DNA of 64,000 nucleotides from Thalassotalea agarivorans (GTDB taxonomy: Bacteria > Pseudomonadota > Gammaproteobacteria > Enterobacterales > Alteromonadaceae): NCBI RefSeq assembly GCF_030295955.1, contig NZ_AP027363.1:2705046-2769045 (forward strand). The letters run 5' to 3'. The position numbers and the translations under genes are program-made. Positions 27,873-36,332 of this stretch are shown one piece after another. The notes below the pieces were generated by a model. It saw only the letters and a program-made list of their open reading frames with translations. It was not told the origin of the DNA and did not search any database. Within the stretch, counting starts at the first letter, position 1; every line of letters begins with the position of its first letter.

Positions 27873-29114
27873 ATGGCAACAGACACATCAAAACAAGTAA
27901 AGCCTCAAGAATCAATTACCTTTGTATGGAGTGGTGTTAACCGAAAAGGTAAAAAAGTATCTGGTGAGTTGCAAGCCAATAGCCAACTGGAACTTAAAGC
28001 TCAACTTAGAAAGCAAGGGGTTACGCCAGGCTCCGTAAAAAGAAAACCTAAGCCTTTATTTGGGTTAGGGGGCGACAAACCTATAAAACCAGCAGATATT
28101 GCTGTGATTACTCGCCAAATTGCCACTATGTTGGGCGCAGGTGTTCCGTTGGTGCAAACAATCGATATGATAGGCAGTGGACACAATAATGGTAATGTTA
28201 GAAAACTGTTAGCAGATGTGCATCAAAAGTTAGCTTCAGGTATTCCTTTATCTGATTGTTTACGCGAGCATCCAAAGTATTTTGACGACTTGTATTGTGA
28301 TTTGGTAGCGTCTGGCGAGCAATCAGGTTCTTTAGAAACCATCTATGACAGAATTGCAACATACAAAGAGAAAGCTGAAGCGCTAAAAGCAAAAATTAAG
28401 AAAGCATTAACTTACCCAATTGCAGTAATAGTAGTTGCAATAATAGTTACATCCATACTTTTAATTTTTGTTGTCCCTGTATTTGAAGAAATCTTTGCAA
28501 GTTTTGGTGCCGAGCTACCTGCATTTACTCAAATGGTTATCAATTTGTCTGAGTTTTTACAATCTTGGTGGTACTTCATATTGGCTGCTTTATTTGCTTT
28601 TGGTTATGCTTTCAAAAAAGCACATCAAGCCAACCCTAAATTTAGGGACCAAGTAGATGCCCAAATTTTAAAGCTACCTGTTGTAGGTGATATCCTTGAA
28701 AAAGCCGCCGTCGCTCGGTATGCAAGAACACTATCGACGACCTTTGCTGCTGGTGTACCTTTGCCAGACGCATTGGAATCCGCTGCTGGTGCATCAGGTA
28801 ACGCTGTATTTAGAAATGCCATACTAGATATTAGAAGCGAAGTTGTTGCAGGTATGCAAATGAACCTAGCAATGCGAAATACCGATATTTTCCCTGATAT
28901 GGTTATTCAAATGGTCGCTATTGGTGAAGAGTCAGGATCAGTTGATGACATGCTAGCCAAAGTGGCTAACGTATATGAAGCAGAAGTCGATAATGCTGTT
29001 GATAACCTAACAGCCCTTCTAGAGCCTCTTATTATGGCGGTTCTAGGTGTGCTTATTGGTGGGCTTATTATTGCTATGTATCTACCAATCTTCCAAATGG
29101 GTATGGTAGTTTAA
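27873..29114 (+). CDS. pilC: type IV pilus inner-membrane platform protein PilC
   Basis: 413 aa, with two T2SSF domains (about 75-200 and 280-405) and three membrane segments, the clearest being AVIVVAIIVTSILLIFVVPVFEEIF and the C-terminal LEPLIMAVLGVLIGGLIIAMYLPIF. N-terminal motif FVWSGVNRKGKKVSGEL is typical. It transmits PilB motion to the growing pilus. 115 bp after pilB; ribosome site TAGGA before the ATG. Confidence 0.96.
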   Translation: MATDTSKQVKPQESITFVWSGVNRKGKKVSGELQANSQLELKAQLRKQGVTPGSVKRKPKPLFGLGGDKPIKPADIAVITRQIATMLGAGVPLVQTIDMIGSGHNNGNVRKLLADVHQKLASGIPLSDCLREHPKYFDDLYCDLVASGEQSGSLETIYDRIATYKEKAEALKAKIKKALTYPIAVIVVAIIVTSILLIFVVPVFEEIFASFGAELPAFTQMVINLSEFLQSWWYFILAALFAFGYAFKKAHQANPKFRDQVDAQILKLPVVGDILEKAAVARYARTLSTTFAAGVPLPDALESAAGASGNAVFRNAILDIRSEVVAGMQMNLAMRNTDIFPDMVIQMVAIGEESGSVDDMLAKVANVYEAEVDNAVDNLTALLEPLIMAVLGVLIGGLIIAMYLPIFQMGMVV

Positions 29115-29137
29115 CACCTGTTTTGATACTTTACAGA

Positions 29138-29163
29138 GGCTAGCAAACGCTAGCCTTTTTTCG
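29138..29163 (+). terminator. intrinsic terminator between pilC and pilD
   Basis: Stem GGCTAGC/GCTAGCC with a 4-nt AAAC loop and T6 after it. It may separate pilBC from pilD-coaE or only attenuate readthrough. Confidence 0.85.
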
Positions 29164-29186
29164 TTTTTTATTAAAAGAATAATATT

Positions 29187-30068
29187 ATGTTTCAACAACT
29201 CATTGAATCTTTTCAGCAAAACCCTACTTTTTTCTTAAGTTTTGTTGGATTGGCAAGTTTAGCTATAGGTAGTTTTTTAAACGTTGTCATTTATCGCTTT
29301 CCCAAAATGCTAGAGCGCGGATGGTATCAAGAGTGTCGTGAGTTTCTTGGCGACGAAGTAAAAGATATTCCAGAAAAAACCTTTGAACAGCTATCACTAT
29401 CTAAACCTGATTCCACTTGCCCAAAATGTGGGCATGCTATCCGCTGGTATGAAAACATTCCGGTGTTAAGCTGGATTGTTCTGCGTGGCAAATGTAGTAA
29501 TTGTAAAAACGGCATTTCTTTTCGTTATCCCAGTATAGAACTAGCAACAGCAGTATTAAGCGTGATTGTGGCACACTATTTCGGTGTTAGCCTATTGACC
29601 GTAGCTGTTTTATTACTCACTTGGGGGTTAATAGTGCTTACTATGATCGACCTAGATCATATGATCTTGCCCGACCAATTTGTATACCCGCTGCTATGGC
29701 TTGGTTTGCTGATTAATATTGACGGAACGTTTGTCCCTCTAGAGACAGCCGTTATTGGCGCGGTTGTAGGCTATTTAAGTTTATGGGTTGTTTTTCAACT
29801 ATTTAAGTTACTAACTGGCAGAGAAGGTATGGGGCATGGTGATTTTAAACTTATTGCTGTGTTCGGTGCATGGTTTGGTTGGCAGTTGTTACCTTTACTC
29901 ATTCTTATGTCCTCCGCCGTGGGTGCTGTTGTCGGCGTGATTATGATGTTCGCGCAAAACAAAGGACGACAAACAGCGATACCTTTTGGTCCATACATTG
30001 CCACTGCAGGATGGATTTGTTTGCTGTGGGGTAACCAAATATGGGACTGGTATTTGTCTAAAATTTAA
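29187..30068 (+). CDS. pilD: prepilin peptidase / N-methyltransferase PilD
   Basis: 293 aa polytopic inner-membrane aspartic protease that cleaves prepilin leaders and methylates the new N-terminus. The cytoplasmic N-terminal domain has the zinc-binding CPKCGH and CSNC pairs. The catalytic aspartates are in TMIDLDHMILPDQ and GHGDFKL, and about eight hydrophobic segments are present. Also expected to serve type II secretion. 14 bp upstream of coaE. Confidence 0.96.
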   Translation: MFQQLIESFQQNPTFFLSFVGLASLAIGSFLNVVIYRFPKMLERGWYQECREFLGDEVKDIPEKTFEQLSLSKPDSTCPKCGHAIRWYENIPVLSWIVLRGKCSNCKNGISFRYPSIELATAVLSVIVAHYFGVSLLTVAVLLLTWGLIVLTMIDLDHMILPDQFVYPLLWLGLLINIDGTFVPLETAVIGAVVGYLSLWVVFQLFKLLTGREGMGHGDFKLIAVFGAWFGWQLLPLLILMSSAVGAVVGVIMMFAQNKGRQTAIPFGPYIATAGWICLLWGNQIWDWYLSKI

Positions 30069-30082
30069 CTAAACATAATGTT

Positions 30083-30688
30083 ATGAGCAACTTAATTATT
30101 GGCCTAACAGGCGGCATTGGCAGCGGTAAAACTACCGTAGCAAACCTTTTTATTGCACTAGGTGTTGACGCTGTAGACGCTGACCAAGTTGCTCGTGACG
30201 TTGTTATACCAGGTACTTTAAGTTTATCCCGTATTGTCGAACGCTACTCTGACGACATATTATTAGCAACGGGTGAACTTAATAGAGCTAAGTTAAGAGA
30301 AATCGTTTTTAACAATGACGCTGAAAAACAATGGTTAAATGATTTGTTACACCCTCTGATAAGAGAGAAAATGTTAAGAGATTTAGCTGCCTGCGATTCA
30401 CCCTACTGTCTGTTGATAGCCCCTCTACTCATTGAAAATGACCTAACAAAATACGTGGATAAAACCCTGGTAGTCGACGTCCCCGAAGAAATTCAGCTTA
30501 CTAGGACGTTAAAACGCGACAAAAGTAATGAAACGACCATCAGACAGATAATGAAGTCGCAGATAACTCGCAAAAAACGATTAGCATCTGCAGACTATAT
30601 TATTGATAATACGTCGGAAAATTTGGCAGTAATTGAAGAAAGTGTATTTCAGTTACATCAAAAATTTACGGAACTCGCCTCTAATTAA
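30083..30688 (+). CDS. coaE: dephospho-CoA kinase
   Basis: 201 aa. Catalyses the last step of coenzyme A synthesis, phosphorylating the 3'-OH of dephospho-CoA with ATP. P-loop GLTGGIGSGKTT at residues 8-19, then DADQVARDVV, LHPLIREKM, and the lid-region lysine/arginine segments. Conserved pilD-coaE-zapD order. Confidence 0.96.
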   Translation: MSNLIIGLTGGIGSGKTTVANLFIALGVDAVDADQVARDVVIPGTLSLSRIVERYSDDILLATGELNRAKLREIVFNNDAEKQWLNDLLHPLIREKMLRDLAACDSPYCLLIAPLLIENDLTKYVDKTLVVDVPEEIQLTRTLKRDKSNETTIRQIMKSQITRKKRLASADYIIDNTSENLAVIEESVFQLHQKFTELASN

Positions 30689-30827
30689 CCTTATTTTTAC
30701 ATTAATTTGTCAACTTTCTAATAAAGATAAAATAATTCATCAATAACTGCGAAAACATTCGCCATTTCTTACTTTCGTGGTTAGTATTAATACAGTTTTG
30801 TAACGGAATTGTAATCCAAGCGTTTGT

Positions 30828-31574
30828 ATGGCAAAGATTTTATACGAACATCCATTGAATCAGCGCGTAAGGAACTATCTTAAATTAGAGCACCTTTTTA
30901 CGCAGGCTCAGGATTGTATCGAATGTGACATAAGTGTGAGTCAGGGGGTGTTTTTCAATGCGCTCTTTGCCCTTATAGATACGCTTGAACGAAACGATAT
31001 TCGCGGCGATCTAATTAAAGATCTCGAAAAATTGGAACAAAACCTTGTTTCTTGGAAATCGTTACCCGATGCAGATACCAATGCCGTCGAACAAAAATTG
31101 CAAGAAGTCGTTACCCTCATTTCTCAATTAAAAACGCCGAAACAGCTATGGTGGCAGCTTAAAGACGATAAGTTCCTCAATAGTGTAAAACAGCGATACG
31201 CTATTCAAGGCGGCAATGCCAGTTACGACTTACCTCAGTTACATTATTGGCTAAGTAGAGAGCGTTCACTTCAATTCAAAGACATCGAAAGTTGGTTGAC
31301 GAAATTTGAACATATTAGAAACGCGTTAGAATTGGTACTTGTTTTTATTCGCCAAAAAGCCACGTTCGAAAAGATATCGACAGAATCAGGATTCTATCAA
31401 GATAATGGTGAAGGGATTGTGCTGCTTAGGATTCAAGTTGCCGAAGATTTAAATTACTACCCTACTGTCAGTGGCAATCGTTTTAGGTATTCCATCCGAT
31501 TTATGTCCCCTTGCCAAGAAAACGGTAGGAAGTACTCTACCAGTGCCACTTTATTCGAACTAGCGAAATGCTAG
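30828..31574 (+). CDS. zapD: cell division protein ZapD
   Basis: 248 aa, full-length DUF1342 protein that cross-links FtsZ filaments at the division ring. It has the typical start ILYEHPLNQRVRNYLKLEHLF and the conserved WWQLKDDKF region. 139 bp after coaE, so it may have its own promoter. The small yacG gene that usually follows zapD is not present; the next gene is convergent. Confidence 0.95.
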   Translation: MAKILYEHPLNQRVRNYLKLEHLFTQAQDCIECDISVSQGVFFNALFALIDTLERNDIRGDLIKDLEKLEQNLVSWKSLPDADTNAVEQKLQEVVTLISQLKTPKQLWWQLKDDKFLNSVKQRYAIQGGNASYDLPQLHYWLSRERSLQFKDIESWLTKFEHIRNALELVLVFIRQKATFEKISTESGFYQDNGEGIVLLRIQVAEDLNYYPTVSGNRFRYSIRFMSPCQENGRKYSTSATLFELAKC

Positions 31575-31601
31575 TACTCGCGCACCATTGAATATAATGA
31601 T

Positions 31602-32426
31602 CTAACTAGCTTCAGAAATAAATTTAATCGAGTGCCGGTTGAACACATCTGCTTTCTCAACATTGCATACATGGCCGCAATCATCGATTTCAATCAATGT
31701 CGATGCACTATGGTTTTTCGCCATCTCTCTAACGGGTCTAATGAACATATAATCATTGACGCCCATTAAATAAAGCGTAGGGATGTTGAGGTCTTTTTCT
31801 TTGAGGAATTTCATTAGCGGATTGACGTCGCCAGCAAGCTTGAACCAACGTTTAAACTCTTTTTGGCAAAGTTTTTTAGCTTCTCGAATGAACATATTTC
31901 TCGATTCATCCTGTGCTTTGGTCGGCATCAATACATGAGCAAAAAGTCGGTACAGCCACATATACGGTATAAAGTGTTTACACGCGTCGCCAAGCTTTAC
32001 AAGCGTTTGAGTGCGAAAGCCCAGACGAGTAACCGCTCCGCCCATTACCATGCTTGCAACACGTTGTGGCGCTAACTCGGCAAGGTTTCGAATCAAAATA
32101 GTGCCTAACGACATGCCAACAAAATGTGCTTTTGCTATCTTAAGGTGGTCTAACAACTCCAATATGTCATTGGTAACTTCTTTGAAGGAATACGTACGCA
32201 GAAAGCCCTTGGGCTTCTTTTGGTAACTGCGGCCATGTCCACGTAAATCTAAAAACAGCAAATTGAAGTGTTTTTTGTACTCTTTGATTTGTTTAAACCA
32301 AATTGAAGAACTACCACCAGCGCCGTGAACAAACACGACCCATTTGTTACTAGAGGGGTTAGGTACTATTTTGTGATACAACATGTCCATTATCAATACG
32401 TCAAACAATGGGGAAACAACGGGCAC
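31602..32426 (-). CDS. alpha/beta hydrolase
   Basis: 274 aa. Oxyanion region VFVHGAGGSSSIW, nucleophile elbow VGMSLG (Ser) near residues 123-128, LDLRGHGRS, a late Asp in MGVNDYMFIRP and the catalytic His in DDCGHVCNVEKAD. The substrate is unknown. The GTG start at 32426 has AGGA about 9-10 nt upstream; an internal ATG at 32390 lacks a ribosome site. Convergent with zapD. Two unknown proteins are transcribed towards it from upstream. Confidence 0.85.
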   Translation of the reverse strand: MPVVSPLFDVLIMDMLYHKIVPNPSSNKWVVFVHGAGGSSSIWFKQIKEYKKHFNLLFLDLRGHGRSYQKKPKGFLRTYSFKEVTNDILELLDHLKIAKAHFVGMSLGTILIRNLAELAPQRVASMVMGGAVTRLGFRTQTLVKLGDACKHFIPYMWLYRLFAHVLMPTKAQDESRNMFIREAKKLCQKEFKRWFKLAGDVNPLMKFLKEKDLNIPTLYLMGVNDYMFIRPVREMAKNHSASTLIEIDDCGHVCNVEKADVFNRHSIKFISEAS

Positions 32427-32475
32427 AATACCGACTTCCTGCCCTGATGTAAACCACCAAATAATCTATACACAG

Positions 32476-32997
32476 CTAGACCAATTTTTGAAGCAAAGGT
32501 ATCTGTTCGCCGCGCCCCTGCTCTTTGGCAAGAGGAAAACCTTTCATTAGCTTGTTTAACAGTCGCTCTTGTGTGTGTTTAATATCGACAAACAGCACGT
32601 GTTTTCCTCTTAATAGGGTACTGTTGAATCGTTTTAATAATTGGTTTTGACGATGCATACCAATAAGGCCGCCTTCCCATGTAAAAAAGCCGACAGCCGC
32701 TATTGCTAAGAAAATAAATGGCATCCAGCCCACTTGTGATTGGTACCACTGCAACTGGTAGGTGAATATTAGTAATGTTGTCGCTAGAATCGTGCCAATA
32801 CCTGCACCAATAATTGCGCATCTTAATGCGTCTTGCTGCAATATTGACTCCACTGCAGGCAAACGGCGTTTGCTAAGTTCTGCTTCGCTTTTGCTTAAAA
32901 CATGAAGTTGCTTTTTGTTGATACCTTTATCGGTCAGCGCTCGCTTGAGCCCTGATATAGTATCTAAATCGTCTGTTACGTAAAAATGTCTTAACAT
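32476..32997 (-). CDS. unknown membrane protein with two transmembrane helices
   Basis: 173 aa. An N-terminal soluble part (MLRHFYVTDDLDTISGLKRALTDKG) looks like a small alpha/beta sensor-type domain. Two hydrophobic helices follow (about 61-81, IIGAGIGTILATTLLIF, and 91-110, WMPFIFLAIAAVGFFTW), then GGLIGMHRQN and a cytoplasmic tail with VLFVDIKHTQERLLNKLM. The overall plan recalls stress-induced membrane proteins of the DUF1269 type, but I do not claim membership. Good ribosome site (AAGGAG) before the ATG. 49 bp upstream of the hydrolase gene. Confidence 0.72.
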   Translation of the reverse strand: MLRHFYVTDDLDTISGLKRALTDKGINKKQLHVLSKSEAELSKRRLPAVESILQQDALRCAIIGAGIGTILATTLLIFTYQLQWYQSQVGWMPFIFLAIAAVGFFTWEGGLIGMHRQNQLLKRFNSTLLRGKHVLFVDIKHTQERLLNKLMKGFPLAKEQGRGEQIPLLQKLV

Positions 32998-33065
32998 GAT
33001 GTACTCTCCTTAACAGTGAGTATTTATTAATTACGTCTTTTCATTAGGGCTGGATCAGAATAAGC

Positions 33066-33605
33066 CTACAAAGCCTTTTTACGCTTGAATTTAGCCTCCA
33101 CAACCTGCTTCTGATATGCCATCAATGGAAAAAAAGACCGAATAGTTATTTCTTCTATAGGGCTGTATACACTAATATCTCTCAGCCACTCAATGTTGTA
33201 TGGGCACTTATCGATAAGTAGCTTGATATGAACTAAAGCGTTGTCAAAATCTTCATGCAAGTAATGTCTAAACAGCGATTCAGCGAACATAGTTGGCGTG
33301 ACACAATAAATTCTATGCTGATTGGGCGCTATATAAGCATCGATAAAGCTTGAATGAGCAAGCAGCCTGCTAGGTTTTGGTAAAATAACTTCGTATTCAT
33401 CTCGCACCATTTTCGATCCGGATGCTAGACTAAAACCCCAGCGCTCAAAAAAATGTATTAAATACTTTCTCTGACCATGTGTTAATACATCGTAATCGTT
33501 TCGTACAAACCAATTGTCATCATAAATTGTAATGATGGGCAGATCTTTAACGGCGTAAAGGTGTTTATCTTTGTTTATTTCACCAAGTTGTTCTTTTGAG
33601 AACAT
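33066..33605 (-). CDS. hypothetical protein
   Basis: 179 aa, soluble, no signal peptide or membrane helix, rich in aromatic residues (for example HFFERWGFSLASG and HRIYCVTPTMFAESLFRHYLHEDF). Not recognised. Normal codon usage for the window and a plausible ribosome site (GGAG) before ATG 33605 support it as real. Divergent from the SRAP gene; 68 bp upstream of the membrane protein gene. Confidence 0.65.
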   Translation of the reverse strand: MFSKEQLGEINKDKHLYAVKDLPIITIYDDNWFVRNDYDVLTHGQRKYLIHFFERWGFSLASGSKMVRDEYEVILPKPSRLLAHSSFIDAYIAPNQHRIYCVTPTMFAESLFRHYLHEDFDNALVHIKLLIDKCPYNIEWLRDISVYSPIEEITIRSFFPLMAYQKQVVEAKFKRKKAL

Positions 33606-33719
33606 AAACTCTCCTCATACTTATCTATTCATTTCTACGCAAAGCACAGTTAAAAAGATCCATCGTCAGTAAAGTATGATATAAGGTTAATAGAGTTGCA
33701 GCGACAGGAGTGCCCCTTT

Positions 33720-34289
33720 ATGTGTGGACGATTAAACGTACTTGATGATCCATTGGCACAAATGGTCAGTGACTTGTTGGGTATTAACTTCTCTACCGAG
33801 ACAAATGTCGATTTATGCCCAAGCCAACGAGTCGCGGCTATCATTAAGCCTCCTTCTGGGTTTCAGCAGCTTGATACTATTTGGGGAATTCAGCCGGTTT
33901 GGGCAAAAAAGCTATTAATCAACGCGCAAAGCGAAACAATAGCATCCAAACCTACTTTTCGAGAGTCTATTCAAATAAGGCGTTGTCTTGTGCCCTGCAC
34001 TGGCTGGTATGAGTGGAAAACAGAAGCAGGTAAAAAACAAAAATACAGTTTTACACATAGCCAGCATGAACCCTTTTATATGGCGGGTATTTGGTATGAT
34101 CACAAACAACCTGAGCTAGTAACTTTAACAACAAGACCCAATGAGCTCTGCGGCCAAATTCATAGCCGAATGCCAGTGATCATAACACCGGACAACATCG
34201 ACTATTGGTTCCATTCATCAGTAGACGCCTTGCCGCCCCTGTTTGACGCCATTGATGAAGCACTCATCACGATAGAAAAGGCTAGCTAG
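33720..34289 (+). CDS. SOS response-associated peptidase (SRAP, YedK/HMCES family)
   Basis: 189 aa. The protein must start at the ATG at 33720 so that Cys2 (MCGRLNV) becomes N-terminal. This Cys forms a thiazolidine cross-link to abasic sites in single-stranded DNA. Other active-site elements: ASKPTFRESI, CTGWYEW (Glu), FYMAGIW, and the His in IHSRMPVII. CAGGAG lies 9 nt before this start. A possible upstream start at 33696 would place eight residues before the catalytic Cys and is rejected. Protects abasic sites at replication forks. Confidence 0.93.
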   Translation: MCGRLNVLDDPLAQMVSDLLGINFSTETNVDLCPSQRVAAIIKPPSGFQQLDTIWGIQPVWAKKLLINAQSETIASKPTFRESIQIRRCLVPCTGWYEWKTEAGKKQKYSFTHSQHEPFYMAGIWYDHKQPELVTLTTRPNELCGQIHSRMPVIITPDNIDYWFHSSVDALPPLFDAIDEALITIEKAS

Positions 34290-34300
34290 TTAGCACAAAC

Positions 34301-34340
34301 ATTGGTGTCGTACACCACTCTGACACCACTCTGGCACCAA
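34301..34340. repeat. REP array upstream of the RAYT gene
   Basis: GGTGTC-type units in tandem; read on the minus strand TTGGTGCCAGAGTGGTGTCA followed by GAGTGGTGTACGACACCAAT. It is the inverted counterpart of the array at 34985-35047, so the transposase gene lies between inverted REP arrays. Confidence 0.85.
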
Positions 34341-34407
34341 CTAACGTCTTCGTGCTAACTGCGTTATACTCAGAAATGAAACATTAATCATTCAAGGAAG
34401 AAAGATA

Positions 34408-34977
34408 ATGGGCAGACCCAAACGAAACATTGTAGCAGGCGTTCCACAGCACATAATTATCCGCGGTATTAATAAGCAAAGCTGTTTTTGTGAGAATACT
34501 GACTTTAGGCTTTACCTCCATCGACTGCGAATTAACGCTAAAGAACTAGGCGTAGCTATACATGCGTGGGTATTAATGACAAACCATGTTCATTTGCTTT
34601 GCACAGCGCCTGATTCACGTGCTATTAGCAAAATGATGCAAAAACAAAATGTTAAATATACTCATTATTTTAACAAAAAGTATGAACGGACTGGCACATT
34701 GTGGGAAGGTCGCTTCAAATCCATCGCTGTCGAAGATGAGTTTTACCTGTTTGAGTTATACAGATACATCGAAATGAATCCGGTGAGGGCCAAAATGGTC
34801 AGATCGCCAGCAGACTATGCTTGGTCAAGTTACCTGATAAATATAGGTGAAATACATTCAGAGCTTTGCACGCCTCATGTTTTGTTCCAGCGCTTGTGCG
34901 ACGACACAACTGAACGAACAAAATTTTATAAAAATTACGTTATTGAGCGCGAGAATGTTTGGGACGTTCATAGGTAA
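34408..34977 (+). CDS. REP-associated tyrosine transposase (RAYT, Y1/IS200-like)
   Basis: 189 aa. A HUH single-strand nuclease of the Y1_Tnp family: the metal-binding HUH motif is HVHLL (NHVHLLCTAP), preceded by HAWVLMTN; the catalytic Tyr is in FELYRYIEMNPVRAKMV. The N-terminus GRPKRNIVAGVPQHIIIRGINKQ and the segment GTLWEGRFKSIAVE are standard for RAYTs. It lacks IS200 ends; instead it is flanked by inverted GTGTCAGA REP arrays (34301-34340, 34985-35047), its presumed substrates. RAYTs are usually single-copy, domesticated enzymes that spread REP/BIME sequences. Good AAGGAAG ribosome site. The gene looks intact. Confidence 0.93.
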   Translation: MGRPKRNIVAGVPQHIIIRGINKQSCFCENTDFRLYLHRLRINAKELGVAIHAWVLMTNHVHLLCTAPDSRAISKMMQKQNVKYTHYFNKKYERTGTLWEGRFKSIAVEDEFYLFELYRYIEMNPVRAKMVRSPADYAWSSYLINIGEIHSELCTPHVLFQRLCDDTTERTKFYKNYVIERENVWDVHR

Positions 34978-34984
34978 AGTTCAA

Positions 34985-35047
34985 ATTGGTGTCAGAGTGG
35001 TGTCAGAGAGGTGTCAGAGTGGTACCGGGTTGGTGTACGACACCAAT
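34985..35047. repeat. REP array downstream of the RAYT gene
   Basis: Three tandem units of GGTGTCAGAG(T/A) followed by GGTACCGGGTTGGTGTACGA and CACCAAT. The outer end matches the complement of the upstream array (ATTGGTGTCGTACACCA). The extra repeat unit makes it longer than the upstream array. Confidence 0.87.
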
Positions 35048-35203
35048 ATGCCCCTTCCCGTGGTTGATGCGATGGATGCATGACACATAAACATTGATAG
35101 GACTTGAATAGCTTATTTACCGCAATATTCTTTATTTTAGAGCACAATTGTTATCAAATTTTCACATCCGCATTATTAGGTAGTATTTCGTAATTTATTT
35201 ACA

Positions 35204-35209
35204 TATAAT
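35204..35209 (+). promoter_or_regulatory. putative -10 box of rfaH
   Basis: TATAAT, consensus -10, in an AT-rich region after the REP array. No good -35 was seen. A transcript start near 35216 would put the ATG at 35221 almost at the 5' end and so favours the GTG start at 35275. Confidence 0.35.
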
Positions 35210-35274
35210 TCGTTCGCTAAATGTCTATTTGTATTAAATGTAAAGTAAGTTGTAATAAAATTTCAGGTTGTAAC

Positions 35275-35799
35275 GTGTTTAATGAAAAACCTGGTCAGTG
35301 GCATGTACTCACCACTAAACCGAAGAATGAAAAGCGAGCACATGATAACCTGAAAGCTCAAGGATTTGAGGTATTCTTGCCACTAATTGCGCAAGTCAAG
35401 AAAAGACAAGGATTAAAGTCTGTTGCAATAGAACCTCTCTTCCCCAATTATTTGTTTGTAAAATTCAATCAAAAAGATACTAACTTCAACGCGATTAGAT
35501 CGACCCGAGGTGTTGGCCAGCTGTTACGCTTTGGAAAAATGTTGGCAACCATTGATGAAGCGATTATAGAGAAGATCGCGGAGCAGACATCTCATGAAGA
35601 GCAAACATTTAAACAACTAGATGAGATATTAAATTATCAAGCAGGCGATAAAGTTGAGATAAATGCTGGCCCGTTTAAGGGGTTAGAGGCAATTTACAAA
35701 GCTAAAGACGGTTTTGAACGTAGTGTGCTTCTCATTAATCTGCTCGGCAAAGAGCATGATGTATCTATAGAAACACAGCACTTTGATAAAATATCTTAG
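35275..35799 (+). CDS. rfaH: transcription antiterminator RfaH (NusG paralogue)
   Basis: 174 aa from the GTG at 35275, which has AGG 7 nt upstream. A longer frame exists from ATG 35221 but would add 18 Cys-rich residues not seen in RfaH proteins. NusG N-terminal (NGN) domain: WHVLTTKPKNEKRAHDNLKAQGFEVFLP and PLFPNYLFVKF, then RSTRGVGQLLRFG. The C-terminal KOW domain begins near the AGDKVEINAGPFKGLEAIY motif. RfaH is recruited to RNA polymerase paused at ops sites and promotes elongation and translation of long polysaccharide operons. The polysaccharide locus follows at once, and an ops-like sequence sits 70 bp downstream. Confidence 0.9.
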   Translation: MFNEKPGQWHVLTTKPKNEKRAHDNLKAQGFEVFLPLIAQVKKRQGLKSVAIEPLFPNYLFVKFNQKDTNFNAIRSTRGVGQLLRFGKMLATIDEAIIEKIAEQTSHEEQTFKQLDEILNYQAGDKVEINAGPFKGLEAIYKAKDGFERSVLLINLLGKEHDVSIETQHFDKIS

Positions 35800-35867
35800 A
35801 TTAAAATAAGCCGCTTGTATGCAAATGCATAAAAGTTAAAATTTTGCTTTTTGGAGCCAAACCAAAG

Positions 35868-35880
35868 GGCGGAAGCGTGA
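35868..35880 (+). promoter_or_regulatory. ops-like RfaH recruitment element
   Basis: GGGCGGAAGCGTG, matching the ops consensus GGCGGTAGCGTG at 11 of 12 positions (T6 replaced by A), in the leader between rfaH and wzb. Location at the head of a long surface-polysaccharide operon, next to rfaH, is exactly what an ops element would need. The C3-G8 hairpin pair is kept. Function is inferred. Confidence 0.55.
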
Positions 35881-35899
35881 AAAAAATATAGGTTTGCCA

Positions 35900-36331
35900 A
35901 TGTTTAACAACATTCTAATTGTGTGTGTCGGGAATATTTGTCGCTCCCCATCGGCAGAAGTTATTCTAAAGGAGCTTCTGCCAAACAAAGACATTTCTTC
36001 AGCTGGCATACACGCGGTTGTTGGCGCAGATATAGAGAGTAACGCCGCCAACCAGTTAAACATACATGGCCATCCATATAACACACACCAAGCTACACAA
36101 TTAACTGAAGAATTGGCGGCTCGTGCTGAATTAATCCTAGTGATGGAAAAAAAACATCAACAAATATTAATGCAAAAATACCCTTCAGCATCAGGTAAAA
36201 TTATGTTGCTTGGTAAATGGAACTGTGACGAAGACATCCCAGATCCATACAAAAAAGATACTGTTGCTTTCGAGCACGCTTACAATCAAATCAACAAACA
36301 CTGCGCACTTTGGGCGGACAAGATTAAATAA
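35900..36331 (+). CDS. wzb: low-molecular-weight protein-tyrosine phosphatase (Wzb)
   Basis: 143 aa. Phosphatase loop CVGNICRS (Cys-x5-Arg) near residues 10-17 and the general-acid Asp in DIPDPYKKD. Wzb removes phosphate from the tyrosine autokinase Wzc and so keeps polysaccharide polymerisation cycling. The ATG at 35900 has AGG 7 nt before it. First gene of the wzb-wza-wzc group, 1 bp from wza. Confidence 0.93.
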   Translation: MFNNILIVCVGNICRSPSAEVILKELLPNKDISSAGIHAVVGADIESNAANQLNIHGHPYNTHQATQLTEELAARAELILVMEKKHQQILMQKYPSASGKIMLLGKWNCDEDIPDPYKKDTVAFEHAYNQINKHCALWADKIK

Positions 36332-36332
36332 A

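Noticed and set aside
31575-31601. Search for yacG after zapD
   Set aside because: Only 27 bp separate zapD from the convergent hydrolase stop; yacG is absent here and may lie elsewhere, so nothing is annotated.
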